Origin: Luteipulveratus mongoliensis | GTDB lineage: Bacteria; Actinomycetota; Actinomycetes; Actinomycetales; Dermatophilaceae | NCBI RefSeq assembly: GCF_001190945.1 | Contig: NZ_CP011112.1 | Span: 2,480,001 to 2,544,000 of the forward strand | DNA length: 64,000 nt | Direction of reading: 5' to 3' | In this document: positions 18,527 through 26,718 of the stretch, one piece after another | How positions within the stretch are numbered: the stretch's first letter is position 1 | How the letters are laid out: each line of letters opens with the position of its first letter | Notes under the pieces: model-generated | What the model saw: the letters and a program-made list of their open reading frames with translations, nothing else | Database searches by the model: none | What the model was told of the DNA's origin: nothing | Made by a program: the position numbers and the translations under genes

Positions 18527-19099
18527 TCACCGCAGGTCGAGTCGCATGAGGACTCGCGGGAACCCGTTGATGACCGAGTCGGTCGGCCCTGCCATCGTGA
18601 ACCCGGCGTGCTCGAACATGCTTCGCGTGCGGACGTACGCCATCGTCAGGTCGACGTGCTCGCCGTCGTTGTCGACGGGGTATGCCTCGGCTGCGGGAGC
18701 GCCGTGGTGGCGAGCGAACTCGACCGCGCCCTCGATCAGATGGTGAGCGAGTCCTTGCTTGCGGTGACCGGGTCGGACTCGGACGCACCACACAGACCAC
18801 ACGGCCTGGTCATCGATCCGGGGTATCTTCCTGCTGGTCGCGAACGCAGTCTCACTGCGAGGTGCGACTGCAGCCCATCCGACGACCTCGTCCCCGTCGT
18901 AGGCGAGGACGCCAGGCCCAGGCTCGATCCGGCACAGCCCTTCGACGTAGGTGCCACGAGCGGTCCCGGCAAGCTCGCGGTTCAGCCGCGATGGGATGCG
19001 GTGGCTGAGGCACCAGCAGACGTTGGCGTCGGGTCTCTTGGGACCCAGGACCGCTGCGACATCGACAAACGTGGTCGCGGGCCGGATCTCGATCGCCAT
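18527..19099 (-). CDS. GNAT-family N-acetyltransferase
   Basis: A 190-aa acetyl-CoA-dependent acetyltransferase. The pyrophosphate-binding motif A reads VRPGHRKQGLAHHL (about residues 108-121), preceded by the strand VWSVWCV. The N-terminal part is rich in Cys and Trp (NVCWCLSH), a feature of one actinobacterial GNAT subgroup. The stop of the upstream same-strand reductase gene lies 12 bases away, at 19112. The acceptor substrate is unknown. Confidence 0.85.
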   Translation of the reverse strand: MAIEIRPATTFVDVAAVLGPKRPDANVCWCLSHRIPSRLNRELAGTARGTYVEGLCRIEPGPGVLAYDGDEVVGWAAVAPRSETAFATSRKIPRIDDQAVWSVWCVRVRPGHRKQGLAHHLIEGAVEFARHHGAPAAEAYPVDNDGEHVDLTMAYVRTRSMFEHAGFTMAGPTDSVINGFPRVLMRLDLR

Positions 19100-19111
19100 G
19101 GTGCTGCGTGG

Positions 19112-20368
19112 TCAGAGACGGTCAGCGGTGCAGATGAACTCTTGCGCCTTGAGCCGCTCGACCAGCACGTCGCCGAGAGCGGTGGCGGGGGTGAGGACGC
19201 CGCCGGTGACGCCGGCAGGCAAGGGGCAGCGGTCGCGCTCGAGAGCGAGGCACAGCGCGCTCTCGCCGAGCATGACCGCAGTGGCCGCGTAGCCCGGATC
19301 TCCTTGCGCCGCAACGATGCTGCGGTAGTGCGAGCCGTCCGTCGTGATCGTTCGGACCTCCATCTTGAAGAAGCCCTCGGCTTGCGCCTTCGGGCTCGGC
19401 CCCTGACCAGGGGACGGCAGGACGCGGTTGGTCACCGGCCGCAGGAACGGCAGGTTGAGCGCGGCGAAGCCGGCTCCGAGGCCGCCGGCGATGGCGTACG
19501 CCTTGGCCCGGCCGGCCTTGCCGTCACCGGCGCGCATGACCTCGCGGTAGCGGAAGCCCTTGCCGTAGGCGTGCCCGAGGAGGGCGTTGCTGCGGCGGAC
19601 GAGGCGGGTGTTGAACATCGCCATCACGAACGGCGTGGTCCACGACTTCACCTCGTCGCTGTAACGGACCGCAGCGGAGTCCTTCCACTCGCCCTTCGGC
19701 TCGGAGCCGCGGTCAGGGCTCAGCGCGAACTTGTCGACCGCGATCTTGCGAGCGGCCTTGTCGGCGCGGACCTCGTCGAGCTGCTGGACCGCCGAGGCGA
19801 TGGTGCCGCCGCTGAAGCCGCCCTTGAGCGTGGCGTAGAGCGTGGTGTCGGTGAGCTCGCCGGCGCCGTCCGCCTGAGCCTTCTTGGCGACCAGCATCAC
19901 CGCGAGGTCGGAGGGCACCGTGTCGAAGCCGCAGCTGTGCACGATGCGTGCGCCACTCGCCGCGGCGAGGTCCTGGGCCAGGTCGATCGACTTGCGGATG
20001 AACAGCACCTCGCCGGTGAGGTCGACGTAGTCGGTGCCGGCTCGCGCGCACGCCTCGACCAGGGGCAGGCCGTACGACGCGTAGGGGCCGACTGTGGTGA
20101 TGACGACGTGCGCCCGCTCGGCCAGGGCGGCGAGGGAGGCCCCGTCGGAGGCGTCGGCGATCACGATCGGCCAGTCGGCCGCTCGTTCTCCCAGCTCGGC
20201 GCGGACCTGCTCGAGCTTGGCCTGCGTTCGGCCGGCGAGTCCGATGCGGGTGCCTTCCGGGGCGGCCTTGGCGAGGTGGCGGGCGGTGAGCTTGCCCACG
20301 AAGCCGGTGGCGCCGTACAGGACGACATCCAGGTCACGGGCGGGTCGGGCGGCGCTGGCTGGGCTCAT
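19112..20368 (-). CDS. Saccharopine dehydrogenase-like / trans-acting enoyl reductase family oxidoreductase
   Basis: A 418-aa NAD(P)-dependent protein. The N-terminal Rossmann motif is VVLYGATGFVGKLTARHL, followed by GLAGRTQAKLEQVR and a conserved GTDYVDLTGEV block, typical of the family with mammalian SCCPDH and mycobacterial trans-acting enoyl reductases. ATG 20368 is chosen: the open frame upstream to 20785 is antisense to the next gene and has no family character. Mycobacterial relatives act on polyketide or lipid intermediates; no polyketide synthase is present, so the substrate is unassigned. It is divergent from the FAD reductase, 62 bases apart. Confidence 0.83.
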   Translation of the reverse strand: MSPASAARPARDLDVVLYGATGFVGKLTARHLAKAAPEGTRIGLAGRTQAKLEQVRAELGERAADWPIVIADASDGASLAALAERAHVVITTVGPYASYGLPLVEACARAGTDYVDLTGEVLFIRKSIDLAQDLAAASGARIVHSCGFDTVPSDLAVMLVAKKAQADGAGELTDTTLYATLKGGFSGGTIASAVQQLDEVRADKAARKIAVDKFALSPDRGSEPKGEWKDSAAVRYSDEVKSWTTPFVMAMFNTRLVRRSNALLGHAYGKGFRYREVMRAGDGKAGRAKAYAIAGGLGAGFAALNLPFLRPVTNRVLPSPGQGPSPKAQAEGFFKMEVRTITTDGSHYRSIVAAQGDPGYAATAVMLGESALCLALERDRCPLPAGVTGGVLTPATALGDVLVERLKAQEFICTADRL

Positions 20369-20430
20369 GTACTCCAGAGTAGGGGTCCGTCGCTCTTGCG
20401 CCGCGCTGTCCGGCGCCCAAGGCTGAGGCC

Positions 20431-21654
20431 ATGAGTGATGAGCGCACGATTGCAGTGGTCGGTGGCGGGCTTGCGGGCGCGAAGGCGGTCGAGGCCGTGC
20501 GCGACGAAGGCTTCGAGGGACGGCTCGTGCTGCTGACCGCGGAGCAGCGACTGCCGTACGAACGGCCGCCGTTGTCGAAGGGCTACCTGCAGACCGGTGA
20601 GGGCCTGGACGACGCGACGGTCCATCCCCAGTCCTGGTATGACGAGCACCAGGTCGACCTGCGGCTCGGCGCGACCGTGACCGAGCTCGACACCAAGGGC
20701 CATCAGGTCGTGCTCGACGGCGGCGAGACCATCGCGTACGATCTCGCGCTCGTCGCGACCGGCGCTGAGCCGCGACACCTGTCACTGCCCGGAGCCGACC
20801 TGGACGGCGTGCTCTACCTGCGCACGGTGGAGGACAGCGACAGGCTCCGCGCGGCGTTCACCGAGGGTGCGCGAGTGGTGATCGTGGGCGGTGGCTGGAT
20901 CGGCCTGGAGACCGCCGCCGCTGCGCGCGAGGCAGGCGCCGAGGTCACGGTGCTGGAAACCCTGGAGCTGCCGTTGGTGCGCGTGCTCGGTCCGACGATC
21001 GCGCAGGTCTTCGCCGATCTGCATCGCGAGCACGGGGTGGACCTGCGCACCGGCGTCAGCGTCGAGGCGTTCGAGGGGGAGGGGCGAGTCAGTGGCGTAC
21101 GCCTTGCGGACGGCACCGTGCTGCCCGCCGATGTGGTCGTCGTCGGGATCGGCGCAGTCCCCCGCGTCGGTCTGGCGGAGGCTGCCGGGATCGACGTCGA
21201 CGACGGCATCATCACGGACGAGCACGGCCGGACCAGCGACCAGGACGTCTATGCCGTCGGTGACGTCGCCCGCTTTGCTCACCCGTCGTTCCCCGCCAGG
21301 ATCCGGGTCGAGCACTGGGCCAACGCGCTGAACCACCCGGCTGCCGTCGCCGCGGCCATGCTCGGCAAGGACGCGGCGTACGACGACCTGCCCTACTTCT
21401 TCACCGATCAGTACGACCTCGGCATGGAGTACGTCGGACTCGCCTCTCCCGACGACGAGGTCGTGGTGCGCGGTGACCTGAAGGCTCGGGAGTTCATCGC
21501 GTTCTGGCTGCGTGACGGTCGGGTGCTGGCCGGAATGAACGTCAACGTCTGGGACGTGGTCGATGACGTGAAGGCGCTGATCCGCTCGGGCAAGGCGGTC
21601 GACCCGAAGCGACTCGCGGACCCGGCTGTGCCGCTGACGGATCTCCTGCAGTGA
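20431..21654 (+). CDS. FAD-dependent NAD(P)H:ferredoxin/rubredoxin-type reductase
   Basis: A 407-aa flavoprotein of the pyridine nucleotide-disulfide oxidoreductase class 1 fold. It has an N-terminal FAD-binding VVGGGLAGAKAVEAV, the redox-partner-type motif RLPYERPPLSKGYL, an NAD(P)-binding VVIVGGGWIGLETAAAA near residue 150, and the second FAD motif DVYAVGDVA. The C-terminal reductase domain ends in conserved YDLGMEYVG and FWLRDGRVLAGMNVN. This matches ferredoxin reductases that feed cytochrome P450s or dioxygenases, as well as AIF-like proteins. No ferredoxin or oxygenase lies in the window, so the partner is unknown. Confidence 0.9.
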   Translation: MSDERTIAVVGGGLAGAKAVEAVRDEGFEGRLVLLTAEQRLPYERPPLSKGYLQTGEGLDDATVHPQSWYDEHQVDLRLGATVTELDTKGHQVVLDGGETIAYDLALVATGAEPRHLSLPGADLDGVLYLRTVEDSDRLRAAFTEGARVVIVGGGWIGLETAAAAREAGAEVTVLETLELPLVRVLGPTIAQVFADLHREHGVDLRTGVSVEAFEGEGRVSGVRLADGTVLPADVVVVGIGAVPRVGLAEAAGIDVDDGIITDEHGRTSDQDVYAVGDVARFAHPSFPARIRVEHWANALNHPAAVAAAMLGKDAAYDDLPYFFTDQYDLGMEYVGLASPDDEVVVRGDLKAREFIAFWLRDGRVLAGMNVNVWDVVDDVKALIRSGKAVDPKRLADPAVPLTDLLQ

Positions 21655-21655
21655 C

Positions 21656-22177
21656 TCAGAGCTCGAGGCGGTAGGTCAGCAGGTGCACGCCCGCCACCGG
21701 TGACCAGTCGCGAGCGGGCGTGCGGGTGAACCCGAGTCGCTCATAGATCCGGTGCGCGGAACGCATGCTGGGCTGGGTCGACAAGACCAGGGCCGCCAGG
21801 TCGAGCTCGCGTGCACGAGCCAGGCAATGACGTACGAGCGCCTCGCCGACGCCTCGGCCGCGGGCGGCGGCATCGACGGTCAGCATCCGAAACTCGCCCT
21901 CGCGCTCCTTCGCGAGCTCGGCGAGCCGCGACCCGGGCGCCACGAAGGCCACTGATCCGAGGACGGCCTCCGACTCCGGGTCCTGGGCGACCCAGAGCTC
22001 TGCATCACGCGCGCGAACCGTGGCGTCAGTCAGGTGCGTGACGTAGGCGGCGTCGGCAGCGATGTGGCCGCCGTCCACGTAGGACTCGCCGGCGATCTGA
22101 CCGGCGCGGTCGAGCGTCTCCTCATCCGCAAGGTCGGCGCGGCGAATCACGAAGCGAGCGGCACCCATGGGCGCCAT
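21656..22177 (-). CDS. GNAT-family N-acetyltransferase
   Basis: A 173-aa GNAT acetyltransferase with a clear motif A, LTVDAAARGRGVGEALVRHC, and a C-terminal RIYERLGFTRTP block. An in-frame ATG three codons in (22168) is an alternative start. Its stop is one base from the convergent FAD reductase stop. Upstream on the same strand, the glycosyltransferase ends six bases before it, so the two may be co-transcribed. The acceptor is unknown. Confidence 0.87.
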   Translation of the reverse strand: MAPMGAARFVIRRADLADEETLDRAGQIAGESYVDGGHIAADAAYVTHLTDATVRARDAELWVAQDPESEAVLGSVAFVAPGSRLAELAKEREGEFRMLTVDAAARGRGVGEALVRHCLARARELDLAALVLSTQPSMRSAHRIYERLGFTRTPARDWSPVAGVHLLTYRLEL

Positions 22178-22183
22178 TGTGGG

Positions 22184-23419
22184 TCACCCAGAGATGGGCG
22201 CCTTGCCCTGGGCTGCCGCGTCGAGCAGCAGCTGTGCGGCCACGGTCGCCCCGTCGGCGCGGACGGCCCCTGCCAAGACGCTTGCACGGCCTTGGGTCTC
22301 GGGTGTCAGGGCGGTCTGGAGTGCCTCGGACAGGGAGTCGACGGTCGGTGTCGGCTCGAGGTGAGCTGCGCCGATGCCGAGCTCGGCCACCCGGCGCGCC
22401 CAGGAGGGCTGATCCGCGATCCGGGGCACGACCACCTGGGGCACGCCGGCCCGGGCTGCCGTCGTGGTCGTACCCGCACCTCCGTGGTGCACGACGGCCG
22501 CGCATCGGCCGAACAGCGCCTGCTGGTTGACGTCGCCCACGACGAAGCAGTCGTCCGCATCGTCGGGCGGGGCCAGGTCCGCCCAGCCGCGGGCCAGGAC
22601 GAGACTGCGACCCTGCGCTCGGCTGACCTTGACGGCCACGTCCGCAATGCCCTCCGGCGCGTAGGCCGCCATGCTGCCGAAGCCCACGTAGACCGGCGGT
22701 GCGCCCGAGTCCAGGAACGCCTCCAGCTCGTTCGGGAGTGGACGTTTGTCGGGCAGGATCCATGCTCCGGTCTGGATGAGCTCGAGGTCAGTCTTCCCCT
22801 GCGATGGCCACAGCGTCGCGTCCGCCGCCAGCCACGGGTGATCGGTGAAGACGTGGTCGCGGACGTTGTCCACCGGTGGCAGACCGAGCGCCTCCCGGTG
22901 GCTGTTGAGGGCTGGGCCGTACAGGTCGTTGACCCGCTCGGCGTCCTGCTTCCAGAGCACCCGGTTGTCGGTCTCGCCCTCCGGTGACGGCGTGCCCGGT
23001 CGTCGCCCCGGAGGGAAGTGCTGGGAGGGCAGGCCGAGGGTGTGGAAGCAGGCGAGCACGTAAGGAATTCCGACCTTCTCGGCCACATCGCGTACGCCGG
23101 CCGGCATCAGACCGGTGGCCAGGACGGCATCGCACTCCTCGGCGACCGGCATCAGCGTGGTGAACCGCGCTGCGACCAGCTCGGGCGCCAGCCGGAACGC
23201 GTCCTTGCCCGTCGGCGGCTTGGGGCCGGCGACGATCGAGTGCACCGTCGGGCCGAGCGGCACGTGAGGTACGCCCGCCCGCGCCAGCAAGGTCGCGAAC
23301 TCCTCGTCCGGTGGCGCGGCCACCAGGGCCTCGGCGCCCAGCTCCTGCAACGCCGTCGCCAGTCCTGCAAGTGGCTCGACGTCCCCGCGTGAACCCCATG
23401 TCGACAACAAGATTCGCAT
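22184..23419 (-). CDS. GT1-family glycosyltransferase (MGT-like)
   Basis: A 411-aa nucleotide-sugar glycosyltransferase of the GT-B fold. The N-terminal RILLSTWGSRGDVEPL and the donor-site motif VVHHGGAGTTTTAARAGVP (about residues 310-330) are those of the antibiotic, sterol and macrolide glycosyltransferase branch. It acts on a small lipophilic acceptor in known relatives. No aglycone biosynthesis gene is adjacent, so detoxification by glycosylation or glycolipid synthesis is equally possible. It starts at 23419, downstream of two hairpins that separate it from the HNH gene. Confidence 0.88.
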   Translation of the reverse strand: MRILLSTWGSRGDVEPLAGLATALQELGAEALVAAPPDEEFATLLARAGVPHVPLGPTVHSIVAGPKPPTGKDAFRLAPELVAARFTTLMPVAEECDAVLATGLMPAGVRDVAEKVGIPYVLACFHTLGLPSQHFPPGRRPGTPSPEGETDNRVLWKQDAERVNDLYGPALNSHREALGLPPVDNVRDHVFTDHPWLAADATLWPSQGKTDLELIQTGAWILPDKRPLPNELEAFLDSGAPPVYVGFGSMAAYAPEGIADVAVKVSRAQGRSLVLARGWADLAPPDDADDCFVVGDVNQQALFGRCAAVVHHGGAGTTTTAARAGVPQVVVPRIADQPSWARRVAELGIGAAHLEPTPTVDSLSEALQTALTPETQGRASVLAGAVRADGATVAAQLLLDAAAQGKAPISG

Positions 23420-23524
23420 GTCTTGAGCTCCCCATCTCTGCAGCCGCTCTGGCTCCGAGCCGCTGATTCTGGGGCACCACCGGGGTCTTGCCGCAAGCCC
23501 CCTGATGCGCTATATCTTGGTAGT

Positions 23525-23548
23525 GGCAGGGAGATTCATCTCCCTGCC
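23525..23548. terminator. Strong hairpin between the HNH and glycosyltransferase genes
   Basis: GGCAGGGAGA (23525-23534) pairs perfectly with TCTCCCTGCC (23539-23548) around a TTCA loop, and TTTG follows on the plus strand. It lies downstream of the minus-strand HNH gene and upstream of the glycosyltransferase start. It most likely terminates HNH transcripts. Confidence 0.65.
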
Positions 23549-23601
23549 TTTGCTATGTCGTCGGGCCGTCCACTCATCTGAGGGACGCGTCGAGTGGCCA
23601 G

Positions 23602-23635
23602 TCCTCAGCACCGGGACCGTCGTCAGTGCTGAGGA
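23602..23635. repeat. Second inverted repeat downstream of the HNH gene
   Basis: TCCTCAGCAC (23602-23611) is mirrored by GTGCTGAGGA (23626-23635) with a 14-base spacer. The repeat is flanked by a direct duplication, GCGTCGAGTGG at 23587-23597 and 23637-23647. It sits 20 bases beyond the HNH stop and could be a second terminator or the remains of a duplicated element. Confidence 0.6.
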
Positions 23636-23655
23636 GTGCGTCGAGTGGTTGCTAC

Positions 23656-25332
23656 TCAGAACGGTGGCGGGTCGGGTGGGCCCGGCTCGTGAGTGACCTC
23701 GACGATGAGTGGCCGCGGCTCGAACATCGTTGGTGCTGATAGCGATTGGCGCGCTTCTGGTGATGCATGACGGCGCTGCAGGATCGCGGCCATCACCGGC
23801 GTGACCGGTGGGATGTCCTGGTCGTGCTCTAGCAGGGCGTCCAACGCGGCCTCCATGCGTGAGCACTCGATCGCCTCGAGGTCGGCAACCTCGTGATGGT
23901 CCGCGGGACGGGTGGTGATCTGCTGTCCGCTCAGGGTGCTCCAGGTGACTGCGCCGTCGTCGTGCTGCTGCGAGGTCCACCAGCGCCGCGTCTTGGCGAT
24001 GTGGTGCGCCCGATGTAGTGCGCGCAGGTTGGTGACATGCGTCGCGCCTTGCCCAGGAGACTCGGTATCCGGCCGCCAGCTGACGTTGTGGTCGATATCG
24101 CACTCCATCGCCGGGTGCTCGCATCCGGGTGCCCGGCACCGTTGGTCTCGCGCCTGCACGTGCTGGCGCATCGCGGCAGTGGGTCGGTAGGTGCTCGCCG
24201 CATCGATCACCGCGCCGGTCAAGGGATCGGTGACCAGTCTTCGCCAGATGCTGCCCTCGGCAAACGCCAGCTCGCGAACCTGATCGGCCGTGAGGAACCC
24301 GTGCCCAGGGACCTCGCCGATGCCCTGCCCAATGGCTGGTGAAACGGCCACGACTCGGCCCGACGATGGCTTCGGCGGCCGGACGCTGACAGCGCCGTGG
24401 TTGGTCGCCATCAGCGACGCCAGGTGCGCGATGACGTGGACGTGTGCCTGGGGCGCCTTGCCCAGGACTGCATCGCCCGCGACCTGCCCATGGACGAGCA
24501 GGTCGGTGGCGATGTCGGAGCGCAGCTGCGCCAGGGTGCGTGGGTCACCGGCGGCGCGGGCTGTGCGAGCCAGCGCCGTCACACGTTGCTGTGCGGCGTA
24601 GGTCCGCTCGGCCGAGGCGGTGATCTCCAGCTGCGCGACGCCGTGAGCGCCCGGACTGGTGCGCACGTCGCGCTGGTCGACGGCTTCCTTGCGCCGGCGT
24701 GCGGCCACCTCGGACGCGGACTCGGCCAACGTGATCTGTCTGCTGAGGCGACGCCGGAAAGTCTGATGAGACAACGGAGTTCGATCGTCACCGGCGACTG
24801 GCCGCAGCACGCGATCGATGACCTTGCTCGCGACAGGTGAGGGCAGGTGGCGTGTCTCCTTGAACAGGATGCTTGCGCGCCACCACGACAGCTCGCCCTC
24901 TGCCATGCGTCGTTGGAGTCCTTCAGTGCGATCGCCCACTGCACCGGCGAAGCCGATCCGCTCGCGACACTGGGTCAGAGGCAGACCGCTCAGCAGCTGC
25001 AGCTCGGTCGCCGCGGCGGTTCGTGCAAGGCCCAGCCGTGTGCGTCGTGTCGATCGCGACTCCTGCTGACCGAGGTCCAGCGACATGTCTGTCTCGACCC
25101 CTTCGAGCAGCAGACTGACGGCTTTGACCTCGACCGACTCGGCCCATGCCTGCAGACACCTGCTGGCCGCAACCACCTCAGCGGCGCGAGAGCGCACAGC
25201 CTCAGGATCATCAACGGGCGAGTGGTCACCGCCGCCGAGCGCGATCGTGCGCAACCACGTCGAGACGTGCGCAGGCAGGTGACTCGACGCGGGCATGGAC
25301 GCGTCATCTTCAGCGGACGGCGTGTGGCCCAT
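23656..25332 (-). CDS. 13E12-family (DUF222) HNH endonuclease-like protein
   Basis: A 558-aa protein with the actinobacterial DUF222 domain (about residues 40-330) followed by an HNH nuclease module. The HNH region reads CRAPGCEHP, then CDIDHNVSW, then TNLRALHRAHH (about residues 400-450). The Cys pair and the His/Asn/His set look intact, so it may be an active nuclease. The family corresponds to the M. tuberculosis 13E12 repeat proteins, usually multicopy and several of them reported as SOS-regulated. A LexA-like box lies 17 bases upstream. The tail is proline-rich. Its cellular role is not established. Confidence 0.85.
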   Translation of the reverse strand: MGHTPSAEDDASMPASSHLPAHVSTWLRTIALGGGDHSPVDDPEAVRSRAAEVVAASRCLQAWAESVEVKAVSLLLEGVETDMSLDLGQQESRSTRRTRLGLARTAAATELQLLSGLPLTQCRERIGFAGAVGDRTEGLQRRMAEGELSWWRASILFKETRHLPSPVASKVIDRVLRPVAGDDRTPLSHQTFRRRLSRQITLAESASEVAARRRKEAVDQRDVRTSPGAHGVAQLEITASAERTYAAQQRVTALARTARAAGDPRTLAQLRSDIATDLLVHGQVAGDAVLGKAPQAHVHVIAHLASLMATNHGAVSVRPPKPSSGRVVAVSPAIGQGIGEVPGHGFLTADQVRELAFAEGSIWRRLVTDPLTGAVIDAASTYRPTAAMRQHVQARDQRCRAPGCEHPAMECDIDHNVSWRPDTESPGQGATHVTNLRALHRAHHIAKTRRWWTSQQHDDGAVTWSTLSGQQITTRPADHHEVADLEAIECSRMEAALDALLEHDQDIPPVTPVMAAILQRRHASPEARQSLSAPTMFEPRPLIVEVTHEPGPPDPPPF

Positions 25333-25348
25333 CGAATCACCTCCCGGA

Positions 25349-25364
25349 TCGGATGTATGTTCGA
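25349..25364. promoter_or_regulatory. Probable LexA (SOS) box upstream of the HNH gene
   Basis: TCGGATGTATGTTCGA matches the mycobacterial-type SOS consensus TCGAAC-N4-GTTCGA at 10 of 12 defined positions; the right half is perfect and the left half has two mismatches. It lies 17 bases before the HNH ATG (25332). The rest of the gap to the next gene (25365-25659) contains no convincing coding frame, only the short tandem repeat at 25501. Confidence 0.55.
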
Positions 25365-25500
25365 AGCCTAGTGAGATGCCGTTGCCTGGTCAACAGTGAA
25401 TTGCGAGCAATAGCAATGTGTTTGGGGATTCTTGGCCCCGCTCGAGTTGGGCCGGCGGTGCGCCCGCATCACTCTCGCACGGGCCACCGACAGGGCAGTG

Positions 25501-25537
25501 GCGGGCAGGTCACCGGCGGGCAGGTTACGGGCGGGCC
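25501..25537 (+). repeat. 15-bp imperfect tandem repeat in an intergenic gap
   Basis: GCGGGCAGGTCACCG (25501-25515) is followed directly by GCGGGCAGGTTACGG (25516-25530) and a truncated third unit GCGGGCC. It lies in the 327-base region between the HNH and deoxyribosyltransferase-like genes, which otherwise shows nothing recognisable apart from the LexA-like box. Confidence 0.6.
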
Positions 25538-25659
25538 ATGAGTGCCTTGTCGACGCTCGGTATGCAGTCCATCTGCACCGGGCTCCGAACCGATTCTCTC
25601 GGCTCGGCCATTTCGGATCATCGATGGAAACAGCGAATTCTCAACGTTACGAGCGGAAC

Positions 25660-26112
25660 TCACCGGCGAGTGTTGTCGACCGTCTGCGGCCCGCAGTCCG
25701 TCGCGGCACCATGCGAACCCAGTCCGACCTGCTCGAGCCATTCGCCGACGGTCTGGACTCGACGAACCTTGGGATGGAAGTAGAAGACGCTCTCGTGCTG
25801 GATCGGGCCGACCACGACAACGTGGTCGAGCGTGCCGACCTCGGCGCGTGCGAGCGCGGCGCCGAGCTCGACGAACATCCCTCGGCCATCATGCTGTGAA
25901 GCGATGACCAGGACTGCATCGGCCTTCAGGACGGCCGAGATCTCGTCCTGCGCCATCTGCGCCGAGCGGTCCGGCATCGACGCGAAGCTCTCGCTGAAGG
26001 ACAGATCGGACGTCCAGTCCAACGTCAGCTCATGTCCCGCCGCAACCACCTCGGACTGGACCGCTCGGACCGTGGCCGCATCGGCGACCGGTCCGGCGAC
26101 GTACACCTTCAC
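25660..26112 (-). CDS. Nucleoside 2-deoxyribosyltransferase-like protein
   Basis: A 150-aa protein with the N-terminal strand KVYVAGPVADAATV and the motif GRGMFVELGAALARA (about residues 76-90), where the conserved Glu of the family normally serves as nucleophile. These features match nucleoside 2-deoxyribosyltransferase and related DUF4406-type Rossmann proteins, which exchange or hydrolyse bases of (deoxy)nucleosides. The C-terminus (YFHPKVRRVQTVGEWL) is also typical. A MazG-type hydrolase lies next upstream on the same strand, hinting at nucleotide-pool housekeeping. The gap of 175 bases makes one operon uncertain. Confidence 0.78.
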   Translation of the reverse strand: MKVYVAGPVADAATVRAVQSEVVAAGHELTLDWTSDLSFSESFASMPDRSAQMAQDEISAVLKADAVLVIASQHDGRGMFVELGAALARAEVGTLDHVVVVGPIQHESVFYFHPKVRRVQTVGEWLEQVGLGSHGAATDCGPQTVDNTRR

Positions 26113-26287
26113 GGGGTGGTGCTCCTTGTCCGGATGCCTGACGACATGATCATGGTGGCGGACACCGACATTCCGACCCGGTCCGGGGACGCTCAGGTTT
26201 GCGGGGCCGACTCCGAGCGGGTCGTTTGCCGCGGTGTCGTAGGGGAATGGTGCGTGTCCGGGTGTGGCCGTTCACCTCGCACGCGGC

Positions 26288-26617
26288 TCAGCGATGGTCA
26301 CCGGATCCACCGAGGATCGCGCGGCGCTGGCGGTCGGCGAGCTTGTCGATGTTGCGTTGCGCGACGTCGTTCAGGGAGAGGTCGAGGAAGTTCGCCAGGA
26401 CGGCGGTGTACCAAAGAACGTCGCCGAGCTCGGCGGCCATGTCATCGCGGTCGAGCAGGTCCAGGTCGCTGTTCTTGTCGCGCACCAGCTTCTTGACCTT
26501 CTCGGCGATCTCGCCTGCCTCCCCGACGAGCCCGAGAACGAGGTGCATGAACTCGTCCGGGGCGTCCTTGGCGCGGGCCGTGCGCAGCGCGGCATCTTGG
26601 TAGTCGTCGCAGTTCAT
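26288..26617 (-). CDS. MazG-like nucleotide pyrophosphohydrolase
   Basis: A 109-aa all-alpha NTP pyrophosphohydrolase. The metal-binding ExxE and ExxD motifs are visible as GLVGEAGEIAEKVKK (about residues 31-45) and AELGDVLWYTA (about 65-75). Relatives convert (d)NTPs to NMP and pyrophosphate and clear damaged nucleotides. ATG 26617 is chosen, since upstream in-frame sequence to 26734 overlaps the aminotransferase gene end and is arginine-rich. The short single-domain form is normal for stand-alone MazG-like proteins. Confidence 0.85.
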   Translation of the reverse strand: MNCDDYQDAALRTARAKDAPDEFMHLVLGLVGEAGEIAEKVKKLVRDKNSDLDLLDRDDMAAELGDVLWYTAVLANFLDLSLNDVAQRNIDKLADRQRRAILGGSGDHR

Positions 26618-26653
26618 CGCATCACCGTAGGGCTCTCCGAACCGGCGATCGGG

Positions 26654-26686
26654 CTCACGACGACGGCCGGCCGCCCCGCGTGAGCA
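26654..26686. terminator. Hairpin after the aminotransferase operon
   Basis: GCTCACG (26654-26660) pairs with CGTGAGC (26680-26686) across 19 bases that contain the self-complementary CGGCCGGCCG. It lies between the aminotransferase stop (26719) and the MazG start (26617), where the minus-strand operon should end. There is no T tract. Confidence 0.45.
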
Positions 26687-26718
26687 AGGCGACCGGCAGT
26701 CGTACGGGCTGGGTTGAT

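Noticed and set aside
22184-23419. Natural-product gene cluster around the glycosyltransferase
   Set aside because: No polyketide, peptide or terpene synthase lies nearby; the flanking genes are unrelated.
23656-25332. 13E12/HNH gene as a mobile element
   Set aside because: No transposase, terminal inverted repeats with target duplication or attachment site could be shown; multicopy status cannot be judged from one window.
26113-26287. Small plus-strand gene between the deoxyribosyltransferase-like and MazG-like genes
   Set aside because: The open frame runs into the antisense of the MazG gene, has no ribosome-binding site and no family character.
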